Under the pieces are notes generated by a model, which searched no databases, was not told where the DNA came from, and saw only the letters and a list, made by a program, of their open reading frames with translations. Below are positions 16,237-24,388 of a stretch of DNA of 33,051 nucleotides, one piece after another (position 1 is the stretch's first letter; each line of letters opens with the position of its first letter). The position numbers and the translations under genes were made by a program. Source of the DNA: Spirulina sp. CS-785/01 (lineage in GTDB: Bacteria > Cyanobacteriota > Cyanobacteriia > Cyanobacteriales > Spirulinaceae); the NCBI RefSeq assembly GCF_028330525.1, contig NZ_JAQMSD010000292.1, forward strand, positions 1 through 33,051, read 5' to 3'.

Positions 16237-17220
16237 TTATTGAGGATTAATAGACAAATATTGTTGATACCAAGTGACGGTTTCTTGGAGTCCTTGGGCT
16301 AGGTTATATTTCGGAGTCCAGTTTAACAGAGTTTTGGCTCTTTTTGCGGATAAATATTGATGGGGGATTTCGTGTTTGGCTTCGTTTAAAATGCGGGGCG
16401 GGAGATCAGTGGTCTCCATGACTTGTAAGATTTGATTGACGACATCTAAGACGGTATCTTGGCTTTCGTTGCTGAAGTTAAAGGCTTTGCCGATAACGTC
16501 TGGGTTGTCCATTTGTTCGGCGAGTTCTAGGTAAGCATACACGGCATCTTTGACATAAAAATAGTCGCGGATGTATTGACCATCACTGCGAATAATGGGG
16601 TTTTCTTGTTGTAAAATGGAGCGTATTGTTCCGGGAATGAGACGATTAAAGTTTAAGTCGCCACCGCCGTATAAGTTGCCGCAACGGGTGATACAAACGG
16701 GGAGATTATAGGTGTTGTAATAACTGGCGGTGATGAGGTCGGCACAGCTTTTAGAAACGTCGTAGGGGTGTTGGCCTTGGAGGGGACTGTCTTCGGTGTA
16801 GGGGAGGGTGGGTTGTGTGCCGTAGGCTTTGTCACTGGAGGCGATAATGATGCGTTTGACGGTGGGGACGCGACGACAGGCTTCTAGGAGGGTCCAAGTG
16901 CCTTTGATGTTGGTTTCAAAGGTGGATAAGGGGTTGCGGTTGGCGATGCCGACGATGGTTTGTGCGGCGAGGTGAAATACGGTGTCGATTTCGTATTCGT
17001 TGAGGGTTCTTTCTAGGAGGGGGAAGTCTTCGACTGTTCCGGAGACTGTGGTCATTTGTTGGGTGATTTGGTCTTGGAATAGGCGGGATTGGGGGACGAA
17101 ATCCCGAATTAGGCCGATGACGGTGGACTGGCGATCGCACAATTCCTCACTCAACCAACTCCCTAATAAACCTGTACATCCGGTGACAAAAACCGGCCGA
17201 TCTTGCCAAAATTTACTCAT
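16237..17220 (-). CDS. rfbG: CDP-glucose 4,6-dehydratase-like SDR enzyme
   Basis: An extended short-chain dehydrogenase/reductase. The NAD-binding motif is [14 protein letters not shown], the acidic and HLAAQ motifs follow ([13 protein letters not shown]), and the active site shows ASSDKAYG and YDVSK (Tyr-x-x-x-Lys). The Asp-Lys after Ser-Ser is characteristic of CDP-glucose dehydratases (RfbG) rather than GDP- or UDP-sugar enzymes. Its 327 residues are slightly below the usual 350-360. It overlaps the cytidylyltransferase gene by 8 bp, which supports CDP-glucose as substrate. The product would be CDP-4-keto-6-deoxyglucose for a surface polysaccharide sugar. Confidence 0.85.
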   Translation of the reverse strand: MSKFWQDRPVFVTGCTGLLGSWLSEELCDRQSTVIGLIRDFVPQSRLFQDQITQQMTTVSGTVEDFPLLERTLNEYEIDTVFHLAAQTIVGIANRNPLSTFETNIKGTWTLLEACRRVPTVKRIIIASSDKAYGTQPTLPYTEDSPLQGQHPYDVSKSCADLITASYYNTYNLPVCITRCGNLYGGGDLNFNRLIPGTIRSILQQENPIIRSDGQYIRDYFYVKDAVYAYLELAEQMDNPDVIGKAFNFSNESQDTVLDVVNQILQVMETTDLPPRILNEAKHEIPHQYLSAKRAKTLLNWTPKYNLAQGLQETVTWYQQYLSINPQ

Positions 17221-17992
17221 TCCACAGTCTCCAAGGTGTGTTGTCCTGACTCCACAATTGTTTTAAGTATTCGTAGTCCCGCAGGGTGTCCATACATTGC
17301 CAGAAGTCTCGATGGTGATAGACGTTGAGTTGTCCATCTCGACTCAATTGTTCGAGGGGTTCTCTTTCTAAGACACAACTGGGATCATCGGGGAGATATT
17401 TGAAGAAGTCTCGGTTAAAGATGAAATATCCCCCACTGATAAAGGATTGTTTGACGCTGGGTTTTTCGCGGAAGGAAATCACGCGATCGCCTTCTATTCC
17501 TAACTCTCCATAGCGAGAGGGAGGCGATACGGCGGTGACTGTGCCAATATTCCCATGGGCGTGGTGAAAGGCCAATAATCGCTGCAAATCAATGTTACTG
17601 ACTCCATCTCCGTAGGTTAAAAGGAAGGTATCCCCGTCGATGTAGGGTTCGATCTGTTTTACCCTTCCCCCTGTCATGGTGTCTTGGCCGGTATTAATCA
17701 GGGTAACTTTCCAGTCGGTTTCGGGATGCGCGTCCAAAAACTCCACGTTGCCACTGCCTAACTCGACGGTAAAGTTACTATTGAGCCATTCGTAATTGAG
17801 GAAGTATTGTTTAATCATCTCCCCTTTGTAGCCTAAACAGAGGACAAATTCCTTAAACCCGTGATAGGCGTAGATTTTCATGATGTGCCAAAGAATCGGC
17901 TTCCCGCCAATGGGAATCATGGGTTTGGGTTTAAATTCCGTCTCCTCTCGCAGTCGAGTTCCTTTCCCCCCACACAGAATCACTACTTTCAT
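17213..17992 (-). CDS. rfbF: glucose-1-phosphate cytidylyltransferase
   Basis: Makes CDP-glucose from CTP and glucose 1-phosphate, the first step toward CDP-linked deoxy sugars. The nucleotide-binding start [18 protein letters not shown] is followed by [20 protein letters not shown], the class pattern, and later [11 protein letters not shown] (metal-binding Asp) and [13 protein letters not shown]. The length of 259 matches RfbF. It is the first gene of the cassette and is divergent from the J-domain gene at 18076 across an 83-bp gap that must hold both promoters. Confidence 0.93.
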   Translation of the reverse strand: MKVVILCGGKGTRLREETEFKPKPMIPIGGKPILWHIMKIYAYHGFKEFVLCLGYKGEMIKQYFLNYEWLNSNFTVELGSGNVEFLDAHPETDWKVTLINTGQDTMTGGRVKQIEPYIDGDTFLLTYGDGVSNIDLQRLLAFHHAHGNIGTVTAVSPPSRYGELGIEGDRVISFREKPSVKQSFISGGYFIFNRDFFKYLPDDPSCVLEREPLEQLSRDGQLNVYHHRDFWQCMDTLRDYEYLKQLWSQDNTPWRLWNE

Positions 17993-18075
17993 AAGCCGAT
18001 CCCCGTTAAAATAACTTCAAGCATTGTTCCGTTGATATCACTCTTGAGTTGTAGCAGCTTACTGCATTTTGCCTC

Positions 18076-18612
18076 ATGTCTCAGGATGCAAAGTCCACTT
18101 CACGCAGCATACCCGTCCCCCAGGGCCTAGTCAACAGTTATTATGGTCTTTTGGGGCTACATCCGTCGGCCTCGGTGATTGAGATCAGACAAGCGTATCG
18201 GGAGTTAAGTAAAAAGTATCATCCCGATACGACGGAATTGCCGGAAACGATTGCAACGGCTAAGTTTCAGCAACTGAATGAAGCCTATGCCACGTTGAGT
18301 AATCCGGAACGGCGATCGCTGTATGATCTCAAAATTGGCTATTCTCGTTTCTCGGTGATCCAGCAACCGTTAGATTTAGATCGTCCGGTAAATGAGTATA
18401 ACCCCCACCGTTCAGCTTATCTGGATGCTAGCGATCGCCCTTTATCCGCCGGAGAATTGTTTGTTCTGTTCATTCTCGGATTAACGTTTCTCGGTTGTAT
18501 TCTTTTGGCCATTGTCATCGGGTTAACTCGCGGAGAAGCGGCCTTACGCATTCCCCAAGTCAGTACCCTGATTCCCCTATGGCACAATTTTTTAGTTTTT
18601 TTGAGTCTTTAA
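18076..18612 (+). CDS. J-domain protein with one membrane helix
   Basis: DnaJ-type co-chaperone. The J domain spans about residues 20-85 (NSYYGLLGLHPSASVIEIRQ) with the essential HPD motif at residues 49-51 (KYHPDTTEL) and the NEAYATLSNPERRSLYD end. A single hydrophobic helix at about 127-149 (LFVLFILGLTFLGCILLAIV) anchors it in a membrane. No Gly/Phe or zinc-finger region is present, so it is a type III J protein that recruits Hsp70 to a membrane site. The DUF3143 gene follows after 10 bp. Confidence 0.9.
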   Translation: MSQDAKSTSRSIPVPQGLVNSYYGLLGLHPSASVIEIRQAYRELSKKYHPDTTELPETIATAKFQQLNEAYATLSNPERRSLYDLKIGYSRFSVIQQPLDLDRPVNEYNPHRSAYLDASDRPLSAGELFVLFILGLTFLGCILLAIVIGLTRGEAALRIPQVSTLIPLWHNFLVFLSL

Positions 18613-18622
18613 ACTTGCAAAT

Positions 18623-18895
18623 ATGGTACTTCCTAATCCTGATACTCCGCTTTATAATCATCCCCTCCCGGAAATTGAAAATTGGCTGGTGAATTTGGGG
18701 TGTCAACAAGACCGCGATCGCGTGAACTGTTGGCGGATCAAGCAACTCCAGTGGGAGGCAGAAATTTGTTTAGAAATTGAAGAAATTGCGGTGCGCTATA
18801 TTAACGCTTTAGAAGGGAATCGAGATGTGGTACGTTCTTTTAAGTATTCTCTGAGTCGTGAGGATATCGAAGCGGCAGTTTTTTCTGGCCCATAA
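18623..18895 (+). CDS. DUF3143-family protein
   Basis: A 90-residue cytosolic protein of a family found in cyanobacteria. The pattern NHPLPEIENWLVNLGCQQDR, then WEAEICLEIEEIAVRYI and the end SFKYSLSREDIEAAVF is typical. The function is not known. It lies 10 bp after the J-domain gene and very likely in the same transcript. Confidence 0.85.
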   Translation: MVLPNPDTPLYNHPLPEIENWLVNLGCQQDRDRVNCWRIKQLQWEAEICLEIEEIAVRYINALEGNRDVVRSFKYSLSREDIEAAVFSGP

Positions 18896-18916
18896 CTCCA
18901 TGAGGAGGTTGATCTC

Positions 18917-19498
18917 ATGTCTCAAGTTACTTTAAATTTTGCCCCTGTTTTCCAACTGAACCGAGAGCAATTTTATCAACTTTGCCAAGCGAATCCCGAT
19001 TTGCAACTAGAACGAACTGCACAAGGGGAGTTAATTATTATGCCACCGACGGGGGGAGAAACGGGGCGACAGAATGCTAAATTAAATTTACAAATTAGCC
19101 TTTGGAATGAAGAACAGCAGTTGGGGGAGGTGTTTGATTCCTCAACAGGTTTTAGCTTACCGAATGGCAGCGATCGCTCCCCTGATGTCGCTTGGATCAA
19201 AAAGTCTCGTTGGCAAGCCATTCCTCCCGCAGAGCGAGAAAAATTGATTCCCCTTTGTCCTGATTTTATCATTGAATTAGTCTCCCCCAGTGATAATTTT
19301 CAAAACACCCAAAACAAGATGCTAGAATATCGGGACAATGGCTGTTTATTAGGCTGGCTCATTGACCGTAAGCGGCAAATTGTAGAGGTCTATCGACCCA
19401 ACCAACCTGTCGAAATTTTAGAATACCCTCAAAGTTTGCCAGGTGATCCCCTCTTGCCGGGATTCACCTTAAATTTAAGCCAATTTTGGTCTAATTAA
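18917..19498 (+). CDS. Uma2-family (DUF820) putative endonuclease
   Basis: Uma2 proteins have a PD-(D/E)xK nuclease-like fold and are strongly expanded in cyanobacteria; their role is unclear. Visible hallmarks are GELIIMPPTGGETG near residue 35, TGFSLPNGSDRSPDVAW with the conserved Asp, and CPDFIIELVSPSDN with Glu, followed by MLEYRDNGCLLGWLID. The length of 193 is standard. GAGGAGG lies 8-14 bases before the ATG. Confidence 0.92.
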   Translation: MSQVTLNFAPVFQLNREQFYQLCQANPDLQLERTAQGELIIMPPTGGETGRQNAKLNLQISLWNEEQQLGEVFDSSTGFSLPNGSDRSPDVAWIKKSRWQAIPPAEREKLIPLCPDFIIELVSPSDNFQNTQNKMLEYRDNGCLLGWLIDRKRQIVEVYRPNQPVEILEYPQSLPGDPLLPGFTLNLSQFWSN

Positions 19499-19550
19499 AG
19501 CCCATTAACTGTAAAGATTTAAGACAACTTATTGAATTTTCCAAAATAAT

Positions 19551-20261
19551 ATGATTTATCCAGGTGAAGTATTTGCACAAACTCAAGAATTTGACACGAA
19601 TATTCGGCAACTCTTGCCCTATTATGATGAAATGTTAGATGCCATTGTTCTCTGTTTACCGATTAAAGCTAAACGCATTTTAGAATTAGGGTTTGGCACA
19701 GGAGAACTAACCCGCAAAGTCTTACACCATTGTCCCGATGCTCATGTTACTGCTGTGGACTATTCCCCCCGAATGGTGGACTTTTTGCAAACGAAATTAG
19801 ACTCTCAAGGAGAGAAAGAGCGCGTAAAAGTCGTTCATCTCGATTTTGGTGCCTGGGCCAATGACGAGGCACATATTAATTTTACAGGTCATTTTGACGC
19901 AGTAATTTCCTCTCTGGCCATTCACCATCTCAGTGATAGGATGAAAGAGAAACTCTTGCATAAAATTGCTCGTTCCCTCAATCCGTCAGGATGCTTTTGG
20001 AATGCCGATCCCGTGTTACCTGAGTTCCCAGAATTAGCCGATATTTATAAACAATCTCGCCAAAAATGGGCGCAACAGCAAAATATTGATTTAGATGCAG
20101 TGAGGAGTAAAGTCGGCAAAAGTGAAACTCAAGGTTATTCGAGTCAAGATCAATTGATTACTTTAGATAATCAGTTACAGATGTTAGAAAAAGCCGGCTT
20201 TTCTAAAACTGCGGTAATCTGGAAATATTACAATTTAGCCGTTTTTGGAGGGTTGCATTAG
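19551..20261 (+). CDS. class I SAM-dependent methyltransferase
   Basis: A 236-residue Rossmann-fold methyltransferase. Motif I is ILELGFGTGELTRKVL (SAM binding), followed by VTAVDYSPRMVDFL (acidic ribose contact), and motif IV is FDAVISSLAIHHL. The Methyltransf_11/25-like core is complete. The substrate is not evident. The gene is plus strand and ends close to the start of the accessory island. Confidence 0.88.
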   Translation: MIYPGEVFAQTQEFDTNIRQLLPYYDEMLDAIVLCLPIKAKRILELGFGTGELTRKVLHHCPDAHVTAVDYSPRMVDFLQTKLDSQGEKERVKVVHLDFGAWANDEAHINFTGHFDAVISSLAIHHLSDRMKEKLLHKIARSLNPSGCFWNADPVLPEFPELADIYKQSRQKWAQQQNIDLDAVRSKVGKSETQGYSSQDQLITLDNQLQMLEKAGFSKTAVIWKYYNLAVFGGLH

Positions 20262-20271
20262 TCTCAGGATT

Positions 20272-20482
20272 TTAGATGTTAATCAGCTTTTTCAATTCGT
20301 TAATGTGGTTAGAAAACTTGAGCTTTCCTTGTTTTTGTTCTTGTTGGGCGGCTTGAAAATTCTGATAAATATTATCACGACGTTCTTCACGGAGATAATG
20401 CTGCAACAACGATTGTATCTCTTTTTTTTTCATCTGTAGAAAGATATTTGATTGCCTCAACTACATCATTAAATTTTGCCAT
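20272..20482 (-). pseudogene. antitoxin-like small gene, frameshifted in an A9 tract
   Basis: From ATG at 20482 the frame reads MAKFNDVVEAIKYLSTDEKK, then falls out of frame at nine A residues (20422-20430 on the plus strand). With eight A residues it would continue EIQSLLQHYLREERRDNIYQ and run to the stop at 20272, giving a 69-residue protein. This layout (short N-terminal helix-rich part, LRE-x-RRD, then NFQAAQQEQKQGKLKFSNHI) resembles small antitoxin-like families abundant in cyanobacteria. No toxin gene follows it. A second, 5'-truncated copy is at 22849. It is either a real frameshift, a slippage-prone phase-variable gene, or a sequencing error. Confidence 0.65.
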
Positions 20483-20976
20483 TGACTAAGCCTCATGGTA
20501 CTGACTTAACTTTTAATGATATCCTATTTCACCATACTGTCGTTAACTGGATGAATATGCAATTCAAGGAAGCATTAAGAGCAGCAGGTTTACTTAACCC
20601 CGGACGGACAACGTGGTACGGGGTTGCAACCGATGGTGTTCCCGTCTTTACGATATGGTTTCATGAAGTGCGACACATCAACGGGAGGTATTTTGCATGG
20701 TGGGATCACGAAGGGTTAAAAGATACAGATGGAGAACCGAAACTACGACAGAAAGGCCGCGCTTGGAATTATCTTGAATTGGCCGCAGAAAATCTGGGTA
20801 AACCCTGTCGTGCGGTTATCGTTCATCCGAAAATGACTGAGCAAGGAAATACCGGGGTTGCCTCTGCGGAGTATCCACATTCCACTATGAGCCGTATTGT
20901 GTTTAGGACGGTAGATATAGACGCATTGCAATTCATTGCTGAACTCTTACCAGAGGAGTCGATTACGATAAGCTAA
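20476..20976 (+). CDS. unrecognised protein (up to 166 aa)
   Basis: I do not recognise the family. The open frame has no ATG at its beginning; TTG codons at 20476 or 20482 or the ATG at 20551 are possible starts. The sequence is rich in aromatic residues (WYGVATDGVPVFTIWFHEV, GRYFAWWDHEGL) and ends in an acidic helix (DALQFIAELLPEE). There are no signal peptide or membrane segments. Base composition is more balanced than in the AT-rich genes to its right. It sits where the DUF4276 gene would be expected to continue, so it may mark a rearrangement junction. It overlaps the start of the antitoxin-like pseudogene on the other strand. Confidence 0.6.
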   Translation: MPLTKPHGTDLTFNDILFHHTVVNWMNMQFKEALRAAGLLNPGRTTWYGVATDGVPVFTIWFHEVRHINGRYFAWWDHEGLKDTDGEPKLRQKGRAWNYLELAAENLGKPCRAVIVHPKMTEQGNTGVASAEYPHSTMSRIVFRTVDIDALQFIAELLPEESITIS

Positions 20977-20996
20977 CGATGTCTAGAATAATACAT

Positions 20997-21458
20997 TTAT
21001 AAGTGATCGCGATCGCGCTTTAATTGTTCAACCACCGATTCCCCAAACCAATCGTGAAACGCTTCTGGCCAACTATACAGGAGTCCTTCAAACTCATACA
21101 TCATTAAGTATGCTAAAAAATTAGTTTGATCAATATCTTGCTCTAATGCTTGTTCAAGATATTCGCTTTTTTGATAGGGATCGCCACCCTCTGGAATTGA
21201 ACTTATACCAGGAAAGGTTTTGGGAAGACGATAAAAGTCAAACATTGTTGTCACAAATGCAGACCGATCTTCTTTGCATTTCCGTTGAATTTGCTTTTTA
21301 ATCACTTCATAACTCACAACTCCCCCTTTACCCGTGCGACTGGTTTTAATTACAATAGGATTTAGATAAATTTCAGCATTTTGTAATTCTTCTGCTAAGA
21401 CATCTCGAACAAAAGTTTCCTCCGTTTGACCTTCCACAAAAACATGAACTCGAATCAT
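20997..21458 (-). CDS. DUF4276 TOPRIM-like nuclease partner, C-terminally short
   Basis: DUF4276 proteins accompany AAA ATPases in mobile, defence-like modules and have a TOPRIM-like core. The protein starts MIRVHVFVEGQTEETFVRDV (the VEG-x-TE motif carries the catalytic Glu), then TGKGGVVSYEVI and FVTTMFDFYRLPKTFPG with the Asp of the metal site, and MMYEFEGLLYSWPEAF. It stops after 153 residues; family members are usually 200-220, so about 50-60 C-terminal residues appear missing. The ATG at 21458 overlaps the ATPase stop codon (ATGA), indicating translational coupling. Probable activity: metal-dependent DNA or RNA cleavage controlled by the ATPase, if the truncated form is active. Confidence 0.8.
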   Translation of the reverse strand: MIRVHVFVEGQTEETFVRDVLAEELQNAEIYLNPIVIKTSRTGKGGVVSYEVIKKQIQRKCKEDRSAFVTTMFDFYRLPKTFPGISSIPEGGDPYQKSEYLEQALEQDIDQTNFLAYLMMYEFEGLLYSWPEAFHDWFGESVVEQLKRDRDHL

Positions 21459-22552
21459 TGAGCAGGTTTCCCTCCCAAAATATTCTTGATCCAGAGTTCT
21501 CCCAAGGTATAATCTTCTAACCATTCAGTTAGTTTTGCTGCATTCAATCGCTGAAAAACCGATTGATGATCTTGACGATCTACAACAATAACGTCTTGAG
21601 CAGAAAACTGATTAATTAACTCTACCGATTGAGTCGAAAGAATGACTTGTTTATGCTTTGCAACTGACTTGATTAAACCCGCAAGTAAAGTAATGGCATA
21701 AGGATGTAATCCTAACTCCGGTTCATCTACTAAAATAGTTTCAGGTTGTAATTCACTGGGTTGTAAAAAAACAGTTGCTAAACAGATAAAGCGTAATGTT
21801 CCATCGGAAAAATAATGAGCTTTAAAAGGTTCATCTTTTCCCTTTTCTCGCCACTGTAACTCAATTTTATCAGAATTAGCCATAGAAGGCCGTAGAATAA
21901 AGTCTCCGAAAAATGGTGCAACTAAACGAATAGTCTTGACAATTCTTTGATAATATGTATTGTATTGTTTCTGTAAAAAATACAGAAATGCAGCCAAATT
22001 ACTAGCATCTGGTCTTAAATACAAAGTATCATTAATATTATGTAATTGTTTGATATAAGCCGTTTCGCTCGTATCGTGGAAATGATAAACACGCCATTGC
22101 TGCATAGCAGGTAAAATAGAGTGGTCAAGACTGGTTTGAGTGTCTTGTTGAATCTGGGTTTCTAAATGTCCATTGGCGATTTCTCTTTCTCCCAAATCAC
22201 GCGACCAAAAAGATTCTTTGGCAAACATCAGGCGATTATTTTTGGTAGGTTCAAAGGTTGCTAAATAACCTTGATCTCCAAAATAGAGTTTAATTTCTAA
22301 ATGGGGAGTGGTTTTCCGTCCAAAATGTAAGAGTACATCGGGTCCCCCTTCTCGACTGACAAAACGCTGTAAGTTTCCTTCTATCATTTGCTGCACCAGT
22401 TGAAAAAACTGAATAAAATTAGATTTTCCTGCACCATTACAGCCAATTAAAATATTCAGTGACTCTAAGACCAGATCGCCATCAGCAATAGATTTAAAAC
22501 CTTTCACAACAATGCGTGATAATTGTTTTTGCTTTAGTCCCGTGGTCATCAT
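21455..22552 (-). CDS. AAA-family (OLD/ABC-like) ATPase
   Basis: A 365-residue ATPase of the AAA_21/COG4637 type. Walker A is GCNGAGKS (37-44), the ABC-like signature region is HYFSDGTLRFICLAT (246-260), Walker B with catalytic Glu is ILVDEPELGLHP (273-284), and the sensor-like VILSTQSVELI follows. It ends GELWIKNILGGKP. These are the RecF/SMC-like features of the ATPases that work with TOPRIM or HNH nucleases in OLD, Gabija, Septu and related anti-phage systems. It is translationally coupled to the DUF4276 gene. All catalytic motifs appear intact. A defence role is an inference from family and arrangement. Confidence 0.88.
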   Translation of the reverse strand: MMTTGLKQKQLSRIVVKGFKSIADGDLVLESLNILIGCNGAGKSNFIQFFQLVQQMIEGNLQRFVSREGGPDVLLHFGRKTTPHLEIKLYFGDQGYLATFEPTKNNRLMFAKESFWSRDLGEREIANGHLETQIQQDTQTSLDHSILPAMQQWRVYHFHDTSETAYIKQLHNINDTLYLRPDASNLAAFLYFLQKQYNTYYQRIVKTIRLVAPFFGDFILRPSMANSDKIELQWREKGKDEPFKAHYFSDGTLRFICLATVFLQPSELQPETILVDEPELGLHPYAITLLAGLIKSVAKHKQVILSTQSVELINQFSAQDVIVVDRQDHQSVFQRLNAAKLTEWLEDYTLGELWIKNILGGKPAQ

Positions 22553-22595
22553 TTTTGGGAGTTGATTTATAGCTTGCTAAAACTTAGGCTTTATT

Positions 22596-22778
22596 TTAAT
22601 CTATATTATGGTATATTTGATTGAAGTTTCGTTTGATAGGGAGTCGAATCAATCTATTTTTATGAGCTTGTTGTTTTTTCTGTAAATCCCGAAATATAGC
22701 GTTCAAATCATAATTAAAAGATTGAGCATAGTCTTCCCGATGCTTGTGAATCTCCTCAAGAATTTCATTTCTGTGCAT
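22596..22778 (-). CDS. small antitoxin-like protein (60 aa)
   Basis: The protein starts MHRNEILEEIHKHREDYAQS, then FNYDLNAIFRDLQKKQQAHK. This pattern (IhEEIh..RE..A..F.YDL.AI...L...) is that of small proteins common in cyanobacteria and often annotated as antitoxins, usually paired with a PIN or RelE toxin. No toxin is next to it. It is directly upstream of the ATPase on the same strand (43 bp), so it could be the first gene of that operon and might regulate it. The C-terminal 10 residues are unusual. Confidence 0.6.
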   Translation of the reverse strand: MHRNEILEEIHKHREDYAQSFNYDLNAIFRDLQKKQQAHKNRLIRLPIKRNFNQIYHNID

Positions 22779-22848
22779 GATTAATTTTCCCCGCTTAATA
22801 GGTCATATTATCTTCTATAATAGAATTACTGACTTCCACTATTATTCC

Positions 22849-22983
22849 TCAATCATTTTTTTTTAATTCGTTAATGTGGTTAGAAAACGTGAGCTTTCCT
22901 TGTTTTTGTTCTTGTTGAGCGGCTTGAAAATTCTGATAAATATGATCACGACGTTTTTCACGGATATACTGCTGTAACAACAT
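22849..22983 (-). pseudogene. second, 5'-truncated copy of the antitoxin-like gene
   Basis: From about 22983 down to the TGA at 22849 the sequence is a close copy of 20272-20408: LLQQYIREKRRDHIYQNFQA against LLQHYLREERRDNIYQNFQA, with near-identical DNA. Homology stops abruptly at about 22983, where the end of the coiled-coil gene begins, so the first 25 codons are missing. The two copies bracket the ATPase/DUF4276 pair in the same orientation. Confidence 0.75.
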
Positions 22984-22999
22984 TGACGGTAATCGCGTT

Positions 23000-24388
23000 T
23001 CATGTTCCAATATGAGAATTCCTCTTTGGGTTCTGGCAATATTGACAAGGTTCCATTCCTTGTTCTTCAAATATTGCTGGAGTATTGCTGTTTTCAATAT
23101 TTCTTGAAGTATCTAACTTTAACACATAATCTGCCACCAATGCTTTCCAATAACTACAACCACGGTAAAAGTGATATTTTGAATTCACTTCACTAAGATT
23201 ACCAATGTAATCTCCGTTTAAGTGTCTAATTTGAGAAAATTTATCGATTTCTCTTTGCAAATTATTAATTTCAGCTTGTTTTTCCTCAATCTCTCGATCT
23301 AATCCTTTTTTCTTTTCTAACCATTCATAATACTGGCATTGCCATTGATCTAATTCTCCTTCTAGTTCTTGTAATTGATTGCTCAAAATGCTAATTTCGT
23401 TTTGTTGATTTCGTATAATATTTTTATACTGTTTTGCTTCTTCTTGTAAATTTGCTATTCTTTCTTCGTATCCTTTCGCTGTATTTTTTAACTTTTCAAG
23501 TTCTTTAATATATTGTTCTAGTGCTTGCTTTTCTTGAATAATCTTTTTAAATTGTCTAGACAAAAGCAAAATTTGTGTTTTTAAATCTTTAAATTCTTTG
23601 AAATTTTTATTATGAATAAAACTATTTAATTGATATTCATCTAATTTAGAGACTTCTTGTTGTGCAATGATACTCAATAAAGCCTCTACTTTATATATTA
23701 GAGTTAATCTAGAGGGGGTGATTTTACTAGACTGGCGTAATTTTGACAAATCATAAGTTAATCTTTCAACAAAATCCGCAGATGGTTTAGCATTCCTAGC
23801 AGATTGAACTAATGTATCAAAAATTCCTTCTATTTTCTGAAAATCTTGTTGAGATTGAATTGATGGTACAAAGCTCAACGCCTTTTGTACTGTATTTTGA
23901 AATTGATAAAAAACTTTATATTTTCTAGCCTTACGAGGTTCTAATTCTTTTTCTACTTCATTTTTTATAGAGCGTAGAGCTTCTATTGTCTTTACAAGAT
24001 TTTCCCTACTAACTTGATTTTTATTGCCTAATTTTTCTAAAGTACCTAAATACAGCCAAAGCTGGGAATCCAGCTTGTTTAATATATCTACTTGATTATC
24101 ATTATCTAATTGAGAAATAAATTCAGTTTTTTGTACCCGCTTTTGTAATGTATTAACTTTACTAGAAAGATTTCCTTTAAAACAACACAAAATTAATTCT
24201 ATCGACTGTTCGTAAGGAAAGGCATAATTAGCAAAGACTCCAAATAATGCCCAAAAGAACAGTGAACTTATTAAGAAAAATAATACTGAAAAGTAGGATA
24301 CTACTTTATCTGTAGAGTCAAGAGGCTCTAAATCTTCATCCCGTAAATTGTAGTAATGATTATTGACGAAAAAACTGATTTTTAACGT
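23000..24388 (-). pseudogene. membrane-anchored coiled-coil protein with C-terminal Cys/His cluster (3' part)
   Basis: The frame is open from 24388 to the stop at 23000 but has no ATG or GTG near its beginning (first TTG at 24190). It encodes a polar stretch, a membrane helix (about 24300-24230, FSVLFFLISSLFFWALF), then about 300 residues of Lys/Glu/Gln-rich coiled coil. A compact end contains YHFYRGCSYWKALVADYV and MEPCQYCQN (His, Cys, then Cys-x-x-Cys), similar in layout to Ada-type metal-binding ends. It appears to be the second part of the gene that begins at 24740, shifted by one base at a T6 tract. The function is unknown. It is strongly AT-rich. Confidence 0.6.

Noticed and set aside
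22849-23097. 82-residue frame joining the second antitoxin-like copy to sequence upstream
   Set aside because: The first 38 residues are an out-of-frame reading of the coiled-coil gene end; only the part after about 22983 has homology.
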